Positions 26,789 to 35,910 of a stretch of 64,000 bases of DNA are shown here, piece by piece. Origin of the DNA: Candidatus Poseidoniaceae archaeon (GTDB lineage Archaea > Thermoplasmatota > Poseidoniia > Poseidoniales > Poseidoniaceae); the NCBI GenBank assembly GCA_938084675.1, contig CALKGM010000002.1, positions 1 to 64,000 of the forward strand, read 5' to 3'. The notes under the pieces were generated by a model that had not been told where the DNA came from, made no database searches, and worked only from the letters and a program-made list of their open reading frames with translations. Every line of letters starts with the position of its first letter. Within the stretch, counting starts at the first letter, position 1. The translations under genes were made by a program, and so were the position numbers.

Positions 26789-29092
26789 ATGGAGTCAAAG
26801 TCTCTCGTGCTTAGTTTGGTGCTGGCATTCCTGCTTGTAGGGGCAGGTTTTTCTCTTGTTGCTATGGATTCAACGAGCGAAGAACAGGATGATTCCATTG
26901 TCTCCGAACAAGATACCACGGTTCTTGTCAATAATCCTCCCTCCGTATTGACTCCTGCTGTGGTCTCAATGGACTGGACCGGTGAGAACGCTACGCTTTC
27001 TGGGTTCGTAACAGACGAAGTACCTCAAAATACCTCACTCTCCGTTCGAATGCTTGATCTGAATTTTGCAGAACTCACTGCCTACAACATGACTCCTGCG
27101 CTGGATGGAGCATGGACGGTTGAAACCTCCCTCCATGACCCAGGGGAATGGATTGTTGAATTGATTGCAGTTGACGATGAACAACAGGTTAGTGAACGCA
27201 TACTCATCGAATTGATTATTGTCGCTCCCATTGAACCGCAAGTAACATTGACGTTCCGATGGGACGAGCCAGTTGAGAATGAAACCAACGGAACACTCAG
27301 TGGACTCGTTTTACATCAGTTCCCCGCCTCCTGTACGGTGGAATATCATCCTCTTGGCCAAAGTCCAGCTCTCCTTGTTGCAGGTCAGATTAATGAAAGT
27401 ACAGGTGCTTACCACATCATAGTTAACACCGAGTCGCACAATACTGAAGGAGATATTATTTCCGAATGTGGAATTTTTAATCAAACAGACCTCACTGTTA
27501 GGGTTGCGTTACCTATGCCTCCTGAGCCTGTAGGGGATGCTGATGGTGACGCAGTTCTTGATGACGCAGATCAGTGTCCTTCAACTCCCGAAGGGGAGCC
27601 CGTCTATTCAACTGGATGTTCAGACTCTGAAACCGATGATGACGAAGATGGAATCATGAATGACATGGATGCCTGTCCGAACACAATGCCGAATGAATCA
27701 GTTGACGCCAACGGATGCTCTCAAAGCCAATTGGACGACGACAATGACGGTGTGAACAATGCTGCTGACCTCTGTCCCGCAACCCCTGCAAACGAGGCTG
27801 CTGATGCCACCGGATGTTCACCTTCTCAACGTGATAGTGACGGTGATACCGTTAACGACGCAGCCGACCAGTGCCCCAATACGCCTGCTGGGACTGCTGT
27901 GGGTACAGATGGATGCCCAATACCTGATTGGTCGCATGAAGACTCATTCCTCTGTCTCGATGGACAAGGTGCATGGGCTAAGGACCTCAATGGGGACGGA
28001 AATAGTTACACGGCGAATACGCGTGGTGATGGACAAGAAGGTGGTGGAGGAGGTTCAGGGCCTTGGTTCCAATGCGAGGTTTCGTTATCCTTTACATCCA
28101 CGACGATGCAAATCAACTCCAATGCTATTCCAAACCACAACTGGCTCTCAGCATTTGCAGCAAATGCTGACGAGCAAAGTGAATCCTTTACCATCGCTCT
28201 TGAGCCAGTAAACGATACCAATGGTGGACATTCATCCGCCAATTGTCCGGCCTCAAACGGAGCATATGAGTGTGCTCCAGATCGTGGTCCTGTCGGGGTT
28301 GCAGTGAATGGGGTACCAATTTTTGGTCCTGAAGAAGGGCCGGGTGGGGATGCAGTTGCCTTGGAATTCCTTTATTTCAATGAAGACCGGCAGCCCATTG
28401 ACCTGGGTTATTGTGGGGCACACAACGGCCCCTCAGGTGTACACTATCACTACGATGCGATGTGCCAGTTTTGGGATGATCCAAATGACGAGACTATCGT
28501 GAATTACGATTATACAGACCTTGACTCAACACAACACTCTCCCATAATCGGATGGGCATTTGATGGTTATCCAATCTATGGAATGTACGCTTGGGACGAT
28601 AACGGGCAAGTAGTCCCCATGAAATCATCTTACGAAGTTGAACGCTCTTCTGAGGGAGGAGACCAAGGTTACAATGGAATTGATGATTGGAATTATGTTA
28701 GTGGCCTCGGGGACTTGGACCAGTGTAACGGTCGGTTTGGCCCAACTCCGGAGTACCCAGATGGGACCTATTACTATGTTTCAACACCTATCAGCGCCTC
28801 CACAAAAACAGTAGTGGATACGGATTCACAAACCGTACCAATGATTGGTTTCCCGTACTTCCTACTTTGCTATCATGGAGAAGCGGATATGAGCAATGCT
28901 GATGCTGGCGGTCCCGGAGGGGGCGGAGGACCTGGCGGTGGCGGTCAAGGAGCCTTTGGAGCTCAAGTTCTCTACACCAATGCACCGGATTTCGAGGATG
29001 AGCCTTCAACCATAAGCGATGTCTTTTGGGACTTCTCTTGGCTATGGGTCACACTCCTTGGAGCTGGCTTCATGCTAAGGGTCCGTGATTGA
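26789..29092 (+). CDS. YHYH-domain surface protein with thrombospondin type 3 repeats
   Basis: A 767-residue secreted protein. It has an N-terminal signal/anchor (SLVLSLVLAFLLVGAGFSLV), a beta-rich region to about residue 240, and four or so calcium-binding type 3 repeats (about 250-370; DNDGVNNAADLCPATP type). A YHYH domain follows with its name motif at about 552-556 in GVHYHYDAMCQFW, together with the IGWAFDGYPIYGMY segment typical of that domain. A Gly/Pro-rich linker (GGPGGGGGPGGGG) and a C-terminal hydrophobic helix (LWVTLLGAGFML) end the chain. YHYH proteins are metal-related in some bacteria, but the function is unproven. It lies nine bases upstream of the SCO1-like gene, suggesting co-expression. 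Confidence 0.82.
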   Translation: MESKSLVLSLVLAFLLVGAGFSLVAMDSTSEEQDDSIVSEQDTTVLVNNPPSVLTPAVVSMDWTGENATLSGFVTDEVPQNTSLSVRMLDLNFAELTAYNMTPALDGAWTVETSLHDPGEWIVELIAVDDEQQVSERILIELIIVAPIEPQVTLTFRWDEPVENETNGTLSGLVLHQFPASCTVEYHPLGQSPALLVAGQINESTGAYHIIVNTESHNTEGDIISECGIFNQTDLTVRVALPMPPEPVGDADGDAVLDDADQCPSTPEGEPVYSTGCSDSETDDDEDGIMNDMDACPNTMPNESVDANGCSQSQLDDDNDGVNNAADLCPATPANEAADATGCSPSQRDSDGDTVNDAADQCPNTPAGTAVGTDGCPIPDWSHEDSFLCLDGQGAWAKDLNGDGNSYTANTRGDGQEGGGGGSGPWFQCEVSLSFTSTTMQINSNAIPNHNWLSAFAANADEQSESFTIALEPVNDTNGGHSSANCPASNGAYECAPDRGPVGVAVNGVPIFGPEEGPGGDAVALEFLYFNEDRQPIDLGYCGAHNGPSGVHYHYDAMCQFWDDPNDETIVNYDYTDLDSTQHSPIIGWAFDGYPIYGMYAWDDNGQVVPMKSSYEVERSSEGGDQGYNGIDDWNYVSGLGDLDQCNGRFGPTPEYPDGTYYYVSTPISASTKTVVDTDSQTVPMIGFPYFLLCYHGEADMSNADAGGPGGGGGPGGGGQGAFGAQVLYTNAPDFEDEPSTISDVFWDFSWLWVTLLGAGFMLRVRD

Positions 29093-29101
29093 GGGGATTG
29101 A

Positions 29102-29740
29102 ATGAAACCATACAGCCTCAGCTGTGTTTTGGTTTCGTTGATGATGCTAAGTGGATGTACGGCTGTTGAGCCCGATGTTTTTGACGGTGAAGACATCGTC
29201 CCAATTGGATATGATGCGTTTTCATTGCACGACCATGACGGATACGCATACGGCTCTGAGAACTGGAGTGAGTCTGTGACAGTGGTCCAATTTATGCTTA
29301 CCAACTGTTGGGATGTTTGTCCAACTCAAACTCAAGACCTCTCAGCATTATATGAGGAGTTTAGCGATTACATCGGGAAGGATTTGGAATTCGTTTCAAT
29401 CACAGTAGATCCTTGGCGAGACGACGAAGTCGCATTGACTGACTACATGACAGCGTTCAACACATCATGGCCAATGGTTACCGTGCCCTTCCTTAATGAT
29501 GAGAATCTGTCCGTAATTGAACAGGTTTGGAATGACTTTGACATTACCGTTACTTTACTCGAAAGCAACAACAGTACATCCGTTCAAGGCCGAGGGCATA
29601 CAGTCTATTACAACGTTGAGCATACAGATGGAATTGTACTTGTTGACCGAGAGGGGATGCAACGTGTCCGTTGGACAAGTGACGATTGGGACCTGAATGG
29701 AATCCGAAACGATATCAACGCTCTTTTGAATGGAATTTGA
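29102..29740 (+). CDS. SCO1/SenC-like lipoprotein
   Basis: Thioredoxin-fold, copper-binding type protein that in other organisms helps insert copper into cytochrome c oxidase. The 212-residue product has a lipobox (MMLSGC, Cys19), the copper/redox CxxxC motif in TNCWDVCP (Cys69, Cys73) and the distal metal-binding His166 (GRGHTVYYN). These are all the SCO metal ligands. Lipid attachment would place it on the outer face of the membrane. It sits just after the YHYH protein, and both have metal-related motifs, so a shared role in metal handling at the surface is possible. It converges on the lpd gene. Confidence 0.9.
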   Translation: MKPYSLSCVLVSLMMLSGCTAVEPDVFDGEDIVPIGYDAFSLHDHDGYAYGSENWSESVTVVQFMLTNCWDVCPTQTQDLSALYEEFSDYIGKDLEFVSITVDPWRDDEVALTDYMTAFNTSWPMVTVPFLNDENLSVIEQVWNDFDITVTLLESNNSTSVQGRGHTVYYNVEHTDGIVLVDREGMQRVRWTSDDWDLNGIRNDINALLNGI

Positions 29741-29755
29741 ATCCGATGAGCCGCT

Positions 29756-31186
29756 TCACATCTTGTGAATAGCATGACCTAGGGTGTCAAGCACTCCCTC
29801 ATGGGTCATCTCGGTCATGGTGGGGTGAGCGTGAATGGTATGTGCGATGTCTTCCAGGACAGCGCCCATCTCAAGAGCAAGCGTCCATTCTCCAACCAAC
29901 TCACTGATATGAGTTCCCACACCTTGGATACCCAAGATGCGATGGTCGTCTTCACGGGCAACAACGCGGATGAAACCTGCTGATTTCTCAGCCTCTTGCG
30001 TTAATGCTCGGCCGTTGGCTCCAAGGGGGAACTTTCCGGTGATGATGGGGTGGCCTGCTTCCTTTGCTTGGTCTGGAGAGAGCCCAACCGAAACAATTTC
30101 AGGTTCAGTGAACACAATGGCAGGGACAGCAACGGGGTCATATGCACGACGATGTCCTGCAATAAGTTCAGCCACCATTTCTCCCTGGAAGGAAGCGACG
30201 TGGGCAAGCATTTCTCCGAGATTACACAAGTCTCCGATTGCGTAAACACCTTTCATGTTGGTTTCGCAGCGGTCGTTGACCTTGACAAATCCACGCTCAT
30301 CAAGTGCGACACCTGTGGCTTCAAGGCCGGTTGAGGATGGTTTTCTGCCTACGGTGACGAGAACCTTATCGGCCACAACATGCTGCATCTTTGATTCGTC
30401 TTCCTCGTCCTTGTCAATGAAATTAAGTTGGACCTTTCCGTCTTTTGTTTCCTCTGAACCTTTTGCGAACACACCCGTGTGAACCTTGATTTTGTTTTTC
30501 TTCAAGAACAATTCAAGAGGGCGACGGAGTTCTTTATCGAACAGAGGCAGGACTGAATCCATTGCTTCAACAACAGTTACTTTTGAACCAAGCATTCTGA
30601 AGGTGATTCCCAATTCCAAACCGATGTAACCCCCGCCAACGATGACGACATGTTCTGGTAATTCCTCAAGTAAAAGGGCGTTCCTCGATGAGATCACATG
30701 GTCGTTATAGGGCATGAATGGAAGTTCAATTGGTACTGAGCCTTGCGCCATGATGACGTGTTCAGCTTGGATCAACGTTGCATCCTTGCCTTCGCCGATC
30801 TTGACTGTTTTTGCGTCTTCAAATGTTGCCCATCCAGTAATCAATTCAGCTCCAGCATTCTTCAAGAGGGCTTCAACTCCTTTGTTGAGACGGTCGACGA
30901 TGCCTTCTTTCCAACCTACTAGGTTGGCCATATTGAGTTCAGCCGGGCTTGGGATTGAAATTCCCATATGGCCGTCTTTCTTTGCGTGCTTTGCAAGATT
31001 GTGGAAGGTGTGTGCTGCATGAATAAGTGCCTTTGAAGGAATACATCCACGAATGAGGCAGGTGCCCCCAGCACGTTCTCCTTCAACGATGATGGTTTTC
31101 AATCCGAGTTGGGCAGAGCGAATGGCAGAAACATATCCTCCAGGTCCGGCTCCGATGACGAGTACTTGGCATTGCTTTGTTTTCAC
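29756..31186 (-). CDS. lpdA: Dihydrolipoyl dehydrogenase (E3)
   Basis: FAD enzyme that reoxidises dihydrolipoyl groups of the 2-oxoacid dehydrogenase with NAD. The 476-residue product has the FAD-binding fold (VLVIGAGPGGYVSAIRSAQLG), the redox disulfide in GGTCLIRGCIPSKAL, an NAD-binding site (VVIVGGGYIGLELG), the second FAD motif (GVYAIGDLC) and the active-site HAHPTMTE. The start is a GTG at 31186; the only nearby ATG is out of frame. It is last in the operon lipA, E1 alpha, E1 beta, E2, E3 and lies nine bases after E2. Confidence 0.97.
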   Translation of the reverse strand: MKTKQCQVLVIGAGPGGYVSAIRSAQLGLKTIIVEGERAGGTCLIRGCIPSKALIHAAHTFHNLAKHAKKDGHMGISIPSPAELNMANLVGWKEGIVDRLNKGVEALLKNAGAELITGWATFEDAKTVKIGEGKDATLIQAEHVIMAQGSVPIELPFMPYNDHVISSRNALLLEELPEHVVIVGGGYIGLELGITFRMLGSKVTVVEAMDSVLPLFDKELRRPLELFLKKNKIKVHTGVFAKGSEETKDGKVQLNFIDKDEEDESKMQHVVADKVLVTVGRKPSSTGLEATGVALDERGFVKVNDRCETNMKGVYAIGDLCNLGEMLAHVASFQGEMVAELIAGHRRAYDPVAVPAIVFTEPEIVSVGLSPDQAKEAGHPIITGKFPLGANGRALTQEAEKSAGFIRVVAREDDHRILGIQGVGTHISELVGEWTLALEMGAVLEDIAHTIHAHPTMTEMTHEGVLDTLGHAIHKM

Positions 31187-31195
31187 ACCATCACC

Positions 31196-32473
31196 TCACA
31201 TGAAGATTGTAGCAGGGTTCTCTAAGTAAGTTTTAACCAACTGAACGAGAGTAGCGCCATCATGGCCGTCAACAACACGGTGGTCCCACGAAGAAGAGAG
31301 GTTCATCATTCGGCGAACAACAACGTGGCCATTGCGCACGACAGCACGGTCCTTTGCATTGTGAACTCCAAGGATTCCGACCTCTGGCTTGTTGATGATC
31401 GGTGTTGCACCAAGTCCACCCAGTCGTCCTAGGCTGGTGATGGTGAAGGTTGAGCCGCTTAGGTCCTCAACGCCTGCTTTCCCATCTCGAGTTGCTGAAG
31501 TCACGCGTACCATTTCCGTTGCAGCGGTCCAAATGTCCATTGCTTCTACATGCTTGACAACAGGAACATAGAGCCCTCTGTCAGTTTGGGTAGCAATGCC
31601 CAGATTGATTGCTTCGTGTCGTGTGACGACATTTGCCTCGTCATCGTACAATGCATTGCATTCTGGGCGTTGTTCCAATGCCTTGACCAATGCTTGCATG
31701 ATAAACGGCAGATAGGTGAGTTTCGGAGCGCCTTCAGGACGTGTTGCATTGAGGTGCTGGCGTAGTTCTTCCAGAGCGGTAACATCCACTTCTTCGAAGT
31801 ATGAAAAGTGAGGGATTGTACTGTATGAGGACATCATTCCATCAGCAATCTTCCTGCGAAGACCGATGACCTTGATGTCTTCAGTACCGTTTCGTTCTAC
31901 CTTTGCTGACCCGCCCATTGGGCGAGCAGATGAAGCGCCAGATGCTCCACCTGCGATGTGTCGGTCAAGGTCAGCATGACTGATGCGTCCCGCAGGGCCA
32001 GACCCTGCGACATGTTGCAAGTCTACATTTGCTGAGCGAGCACGTTGGCGTACTGCTGGTGAAGCAAGTGCTTTTGTTCCTGCTGCTCGAGCAACAGGTA
32101 CTGCTGCTGGAGCGGCTTCAACGGGTGGAAGTGTTGGTGCTGAAGGTGCTGCGACAGCCGCCTTCTTGGCGGGTTTCTCTTCTTTTGCAGGAGCAGGTTC
32201 CGAGGCCGTTTCGCCGCTTGCATTACCGTCTCCCTCAACTTCAAAAACGATGCATACGGCGCCTACTGGTAAGATGTCTCCAGCTTCACCAACCATGCTT
32301 TTGACGGTTCCTTCACAAGGAGCAGGGATCTCAACAGTTGCTTTGTCTGTCATCACCGAAAGAATCGGGTCGTCTTCCTTGATGCTGTCACCAACTGCGA
32401 CCAGCCATTCTACGATTTCTCCTTCAACGACGCCTTCTCCGATATCTGGTAGTTTAAATTCAAATGTTCCCAT
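31196..32473 (-). CDS. Branched-chain 2-oxoacid dehydrogenase E2 (dihydrolipoyl acyltransferase)
   Basis: Core acyltransferase of the complex. From the ATG at 32473 it is 425 residues: an N-terminal lipoyl domain (VMTDKATVEIPAP, Lys in the DKA motif), an Ala/Pro-rich linker, a peripheral-subunit-binding domain (SPAVRQRARSANVDLQHV, GSGPAGRI) and the C-terminal catalytic domain with DHRVVDGHDGA. The upstream in-frame stretch to 32611 would overlap E1 beta and has no lipoyl homology, so it is excluded. The lipoate needed is made by LipB (17565) and LipA (34747). It is two bases from E1 beta, so they are tightly coupled. Confidence 0.95.
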   Translation of the reverse strand: MGTFEFKLPDIGEGVVEGEIVEWLVAVGDSIKEDDPILSVMTDKATVEIPAPCEGTVKSMVGEAGDILPVGAVCIVFEVEGDGNASGETASEPAPAKEEKPAKKAAVAAPSAPTLPPVEAAPAAVPVARAAGTKALASPAVRQRARSANVDLQHVAGSGPAGRISHADLDRHIAGGASGASSARPMGGSAKVERNGTEDIKVIGLRRKIADGMMSSYSTIPHFSYFEEVDVTALEELRQHLNATRPEGAPKLTYLPFIMQALVKALEQRPECNALYDDEANVVTRHEAINLGIATQTDRGLYVPVVKHVEAMDIWTAATEMVRVTSATRDGKAGVEDLSGSTFTITSLGRLGGLGATPIINKPEVGILGVHNAKDRAVVRNGHVVVRRMMNLSSSWDHRVVDGHDGATLVQLVKTYLENPATIFM

Positions 32474-32475
32474 GT

Positions 32476-33486
32476 TTATTCCTCCTGTGTGTTCTTTATG
32501 GCTTCTGCAATCCTTGACGGACTTGGAAGGTAATCCCATTCTGTCGTGTGCGGGAACGGTGTGTCCCAGCCTGTTACTCTCTGAATAGGGGCTTCGAGAT
32601 GATAGAAGCAACGCTCTTGAATCGAAGCGCTCATTTCAGCTCCAAATCCACTGGTCTTTGGGGCCTCATGAACGATAACACAACGTCCAGTCTTCTTCAC
32701 TGAATTGACAACTGTATCGCGGTCCCACGGGACTAAGGTCTGCAAGTCGATGAGTTCACAATCGATTCCTGAGTTTTTGATCGCCTGCTCGCTCACATGG
32801 ACCATTGCGCCCCAGGCAATCACGGTACAAGCAGCGCCTTCTCGAACGATATTGGCTTGTTCTAGCGGGATTGAATAGTACCCTTCAGGGACTTCGCCTT
32901 CCGGATGGTCATTCCACGTAGGGACATTGTGCGGGTCTCCATAGAATGGGCCACGATAGCATCGCTTAGGTTCAAAGAAAATAACCGGGTCGTTAGACTC
33001 AATAGCACTCGTCAAAAGTCCCTTTGCGTTCCGAGGATTTGAGCAATACACTACTTTGAGGCCTGGTGTGTGAGTAAATTGTGCTTCAGGAGACTGTGAG
33101 TGATGGTGTCCTCCTTTGATTCCCCCACCTGCTGGCGTTCTGAACGTGACAGGGCTGGTGAATTCTCCCCCAGAGCGATGCCTGAGTTTGGCGATTTCAT
33201 TGACAATTTGGTCGTATGCAGGGAAGATGTAGTCGGCGAATTGAATTTCTGCAACTGGACGTAGCCCGTTCAAGCCCATTCCCATTGCAATGGCTGCAAT
33301 TCCGCCTTCTGCGAGAGGTGAATCAAAGACTCGGTGGTGGCCAAATTCTTCTTGAAGGCCTGCAGTCACTCGGAAAACCCCTCCGAAATAGCCAACGTCT
33401 TCTCCAAAGATGACCACATTAGGGTTGCTTTGTAATTGGTGTTTCAATGCAGAGTTTAAGGCTGCAATCATGTTCATTTTTGCCAT
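32476..33486 (-). CDS. Branched-chain 2-oxoacid dehydrogenase E1 beta
   Basis: Beta subunit of the thiamine-diphosphate decarboxylase. At 336 residues it is of normal length. It has IFGEDVGYFGGVFRVTAGL, the conserved FDSPLAEGGIAAIAMGMGL, and the segment FRTPAGGGIKGGHHHSQSPE that characterises the branched-chain branch more than pyruvate dehydrogenase. It forms the alpha2-beta2 E1 with the neighbouring gene, nine bases upstream. The likely substrates are the 2-oxoacids of Val, Leu and Ile, producing acyl-CoA. Confidence 0.93.
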   Translation of the reverse strand: MAKMNMIAALNSALKHQLQSNPNVVIFGEDVGYFGGVFRVTAGLQEEFGHHRVFDSPLAEGGIAAIAMGMGLNGLRPVAEIQFADYIFPAYDQIVNEIAKLRHRSGGEFTSPVTFRTPAGGGIKGGHHHSQSPEAQFTHTPGLKVVYCSNPRNAKGLLTSAIESNDPVIFFEPKRCYRGPFYGDPHNVPTWNDHPEGEVPEGYYSIPLEQANIVREGAACTVIAWGAMVHVSEQAIKNSGIDCELIDLQTLVPWDRDTVVNSVKKTGRCVIVHEAPKTSGFGAEMSASIQERCFYHLEAPIQRVTGWDTPFPHTTEWDYLPSPSRIAEAIKNTQEE

Positions 33487-33495
33487 GCTAACACC

Positions 33496-34737
33496 TCACT
33501 TCCCCAATTCCTCTCGTTGCTCTTGAATGTGCCAAGGGACCGTTTCGTAAACCTCTGTGAAAATGGTTGATGCAGGAGGATATGGTCCTGTTGCAAGGTC
33601 TCCAAATTCGCATGCTTCCTTGTATGCAGTCATGACCTCTGCATCAATTTTTTCAGCGAGTGCGGTGTTCTTTTCATCATCCCACTCGCCAATTTTGACA
33701 AGGTGGGCTCGAAGCCGTTCTACCGGGTCGCCACCAGGCCAGCATTCTGCTTCGTTCTGAGGTCTGTATGCAGAGGGGTCATCCGAAGATGAGTGGGCTC
33801 CTGACCTGTAGGTGTAGACTTCAATATGTGTTGGCCCAAGGCCGGCTGATGCACGTTCACGGGCCCATTTTGTGACGCTGTAAAGGGCGAGGAAGTCATT
33901 TCCATCGACTCGGAATGATGGGATGTCGTAAGCCAAGCCGCGCTCTGCAAATGTTCGTCCACCCGTAGCCAACGAAACGTGTGTGGAGATGGCCCATTGG
34001 TTATTGACGACATTGAGGATGACTGGAGGTTTGAACGTAGATGCAAAATTGAGTGCGTAGTGGTAATCTCCCTGAGCAGATGTACCGTCTCCAAGCCATG
34101 AGATGCAAGCTTCGTCAAGTCCTTTGTAGGCGCTGGCCATTGCAACACCTACTGCTTGTGAAAATTGAGTCCCAACTGGTGATGAAATGGAGATGAATCT
34201 GCCTTCTTTCCAAGTGTAATGGACTGGCATTTGTCGTCCACGAACGTTATCTTCTGTGTTTCCAATGCAGTGGCAAATCATGCTCACCATGTCTCGTCCA
34301 CGAACGAATTGTGCACCAGGTTGTCGGTAGGAAGGGAAGATCCAATCGTTGTCTTCAAGGGCCATTGTTTGCGCTATTGCCACGGCTTCTTCTCCAAGCG
34401 AGCGCATGTAAAACGAGAGTTTTCCAGTTCGTTGCATTTTGATCATTCGGTCGTCAAAGATTCGGAGTCGCATCATGTATTCAAGACCCTGAATAAGTGC
34501 TTCAGCGTCAAGGCCTGGGTCCCATTCACCAACTGCGATACCATCATCGGTGAGCACACGTACCAAACCGGATGCATGAGGTGCTGTATCTTGTGATGTG
34601 CATGTTGCAGGGTCTGGGCGATTCAGATCTCCAGGTTGTTCAACAAATTTGTCACCAAAGGATGGTGTGTCTCCGGGACGGAATGGTGCAACCCCAATCG
34701 TGTAGGGCGAGGTTGTAACCGTGCTTCTCTCCGTCAT
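33496..34737 (-). CDS. Branched-chain 2-oxoacid dehydrogenase E1 alpha
   Basis: Thiamine-diphosphate-binding alpha subunit, 413 residues. It shows the ThDP motif (WLGDGTSAQGDYHYALNFA followed by NNQWAIS) and the phosphorylation-loop-like YRSGAHSSSDDPSAYRP, which is typical of branched-chain rather than pyruvate enzymes. The first 60 or so residues (rich in Thr, Ser and Pro) extend beyond the compact bacterial forms. The gene lies nine bases after lipA and nine before E1 beta. Pyruvate as a second substrate cannot be excluded. Confidence 0.92.
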   Translation of the reverse strand: MTERSTVTTSPYTIGVAPFRPGDTPSFGDKFVEQPGDLNRPDPATCTSQDTAPHASGLVRVLTDDGIAVGEWDPGLDAEALIQGLEYMMRLRIFDDRMIKMQRTGKLSFYMRSLGEEAVAIAQTMALEDNDWIFPSYRQPGAQFVRGRDMVSMICHCIGNTEDNVRGRQMPVHYTWKEGRFISISSPVGTQFSQAVGVAMASAYKGLDEACISWLGDGTSAQGDYHYALNFASTFKPPVILNVVNNQWAISTHVSLATGGRTFAERGLAYDIPSFRVDGNDFLALYSVTKWARERASAGLGPTHIEVYTYRSGAHSSSDDPSAYRPQNEAECWPGGDPVERLRAHLVKIGEWDDEKNTALAEKIDAEVMTAYKEACEFGDLATGPYPPASTIFTEVYETVPWHIQEQREELGK

Positions 34738-34746
34738 TGTTTCACC

Positions 34747-35754
34747 TCAGGACCGGTCCACCTTAAGGGGTGTCGGTGGGTTGCTTTGGTGGTTGGCTAC
34801 ACGGACATATGCACCGGGCATTGTTTCTGTGTTGTCAGCATCCTTTGTTTTCCTGTATAGGAGGCCTGCTTTGAACGATGAACGGACTAAAGGTCCGCTT
34901 GCAATGCCGGAGAATCCGATATTTATTGCGTGAACGGCCCAAATGTCATACATCTCGGGCTCAGGGAAACGATCAACAGTCAAGTGGTTTGCAGACGGAG
35001 CGAGGTATTGTCCAATCGTGACAAGGTCAACACCCGCATCCCTGAGGAGGTCCAGGGCTTCCAGAATCTCATCATCGGTTTCTCCAACCCCGACCATGAG
35101 GGATGATTTTGTAAGAATGTCTGGGCGCAATACCTTGGCCTGCCTGAGGATTTCCAGTGACTGGCTGAACGATGCTCGTGCGTCTCTGACCGTCGCATCA
35201 AGTCGAGGAACGCATTCTACGTTGTGAGCAAATACTGAGAGAGGGCTATCGTTCAGTAAATGTTCAAGAGCGACATGGTCTCCGGCAAGGTCTGAACAGA
35301 GAAGTTCAAGCGTAACTTCAGGTGCTTGGGAGTGAACGGCGTCAATGCACTGTTTGTAATGGTCAGCCCCACTGTCGGGTAGGTCGTCTCTATTGACTAC
35401 AGTGATGACTGCGTGGCGCAAATTCATGGAGGTCACGGCCTGTGCGAGGTGTGCTGGTTCCTCGGGGTCAAGGGCGGGGGGTCTCTTGATGGTCCCAACC
35501 GCACAAAAACGGCACCCTCTGGTGCATTCTTGGCCGGCGATCATGAAGGTTGCATCACCCGAGGCCCAGCAGTCGTGAATGTTGGGACATCGTGCTTCTT
35601 CACACACCGTGTGGAGTTTGTTATCCTTCACTGCTGTTTTTGTGGTATTGAATATGGCCTGCTGTTCCCCGCTTGGGAGTCGGGTTTTGAACCATGTTGG
35701 GAGTCGCTGTTTGCGGCGAGGAGGCGATTCAGAACCTCCTTTGGAAGCGGCCAT
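34747..35754 (-). CDS. lipA: Lipoyl synthase
   Basis: Radical S-adenosylmethionine enzyme that inserts two sulfurs into the octanoyl chain on E2. The 335-residue product has the two iron-sulfur signatures of LipA: Cys51, Cys56 and Cys62 (VCEEARCPNIHDCW; auxiliary cluster) and Cys77, Cys81, Cys84 (CTRGCRFC; radical SAM cluster). The C-terminal serine motif reads RSSFKAG instead of the usual RSSYxA. It heads the dehydrogenase operon, so cofactor attachment and the complex are made together. The divergent SDR gene shares the upstream region. Confidence 0.96.
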   Translation of the reverse strand: MAASKGGSESPPRRKQRLPTWFKTRLPSGEQQAIFNTTKTAVKDNKLHTVCEEARCPNIHDCWASGDATFMIAGQECTRGCRFCAVGTIKRPPALDPEEPAHLAQAVTSMNLRHAVITVVNRDDLPDSGADHYKQCIDAVHSQAPEVTLELLCSDLAGDHVALEHLLNDSPLSVFAHNVECVPRLDATVRDARASFSQSLEILRQAKVLRPDILTKSSLMVGVGETDDEILEALDLLRDAGVDLVTIGQYLAPSANHLTVDRFPEPEMYDIWAVHAINIGFSGIASGPLVRSSFKAGLLYRKTKDADNTETMPGAYVRVANHQSNPPTPLKVDRS

Positions 35755-35860
35755 TGGGAGAGGTTTTCCTTCTATTTGACCCCCTCCTTGGTATGGGGCA
35801 GTCGGAGTCCATCAAAAAGGTGTGTGATTCAAGGGTTTGTTCGTGAAGCCGCGGAATTGA

Positions 35861-35890
35861 TTCATGAATTCATACGAGGTTTCATGAATT
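35861..35890. repeat. Two copies of TTCATGAATT, 20 bases apart
   Basis: The sequence TTCATGAATT occurs at 35861-35870 and 35881-35890. Each copy contains the palindrome TTCATGAA, and the spacing is two helical turns. They lie between the divergent lipA operon and the SDR gene, as a dimeric regulator site might. The second copy includes an in-frame ATG (35884), which is one possible SDR start. Confidence 0.45.
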
Positions 35891-35910
35891 GGGTCCTCGC
35901 CATGAACATC

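Noticed and set aside
32474-32611. Upstream extension of E2
   Set aside because: It overlaps E1 beta and carries no lipoyl-domain similarity; the lipoyl domain starts right after the ATG at 32473.
35413-35910. N-terminal extension of the SDR frame back to 35413
   Set aside because: It runs antisense through lipA, has no SDR similarity, and good ATGs lie at 35884-35911.
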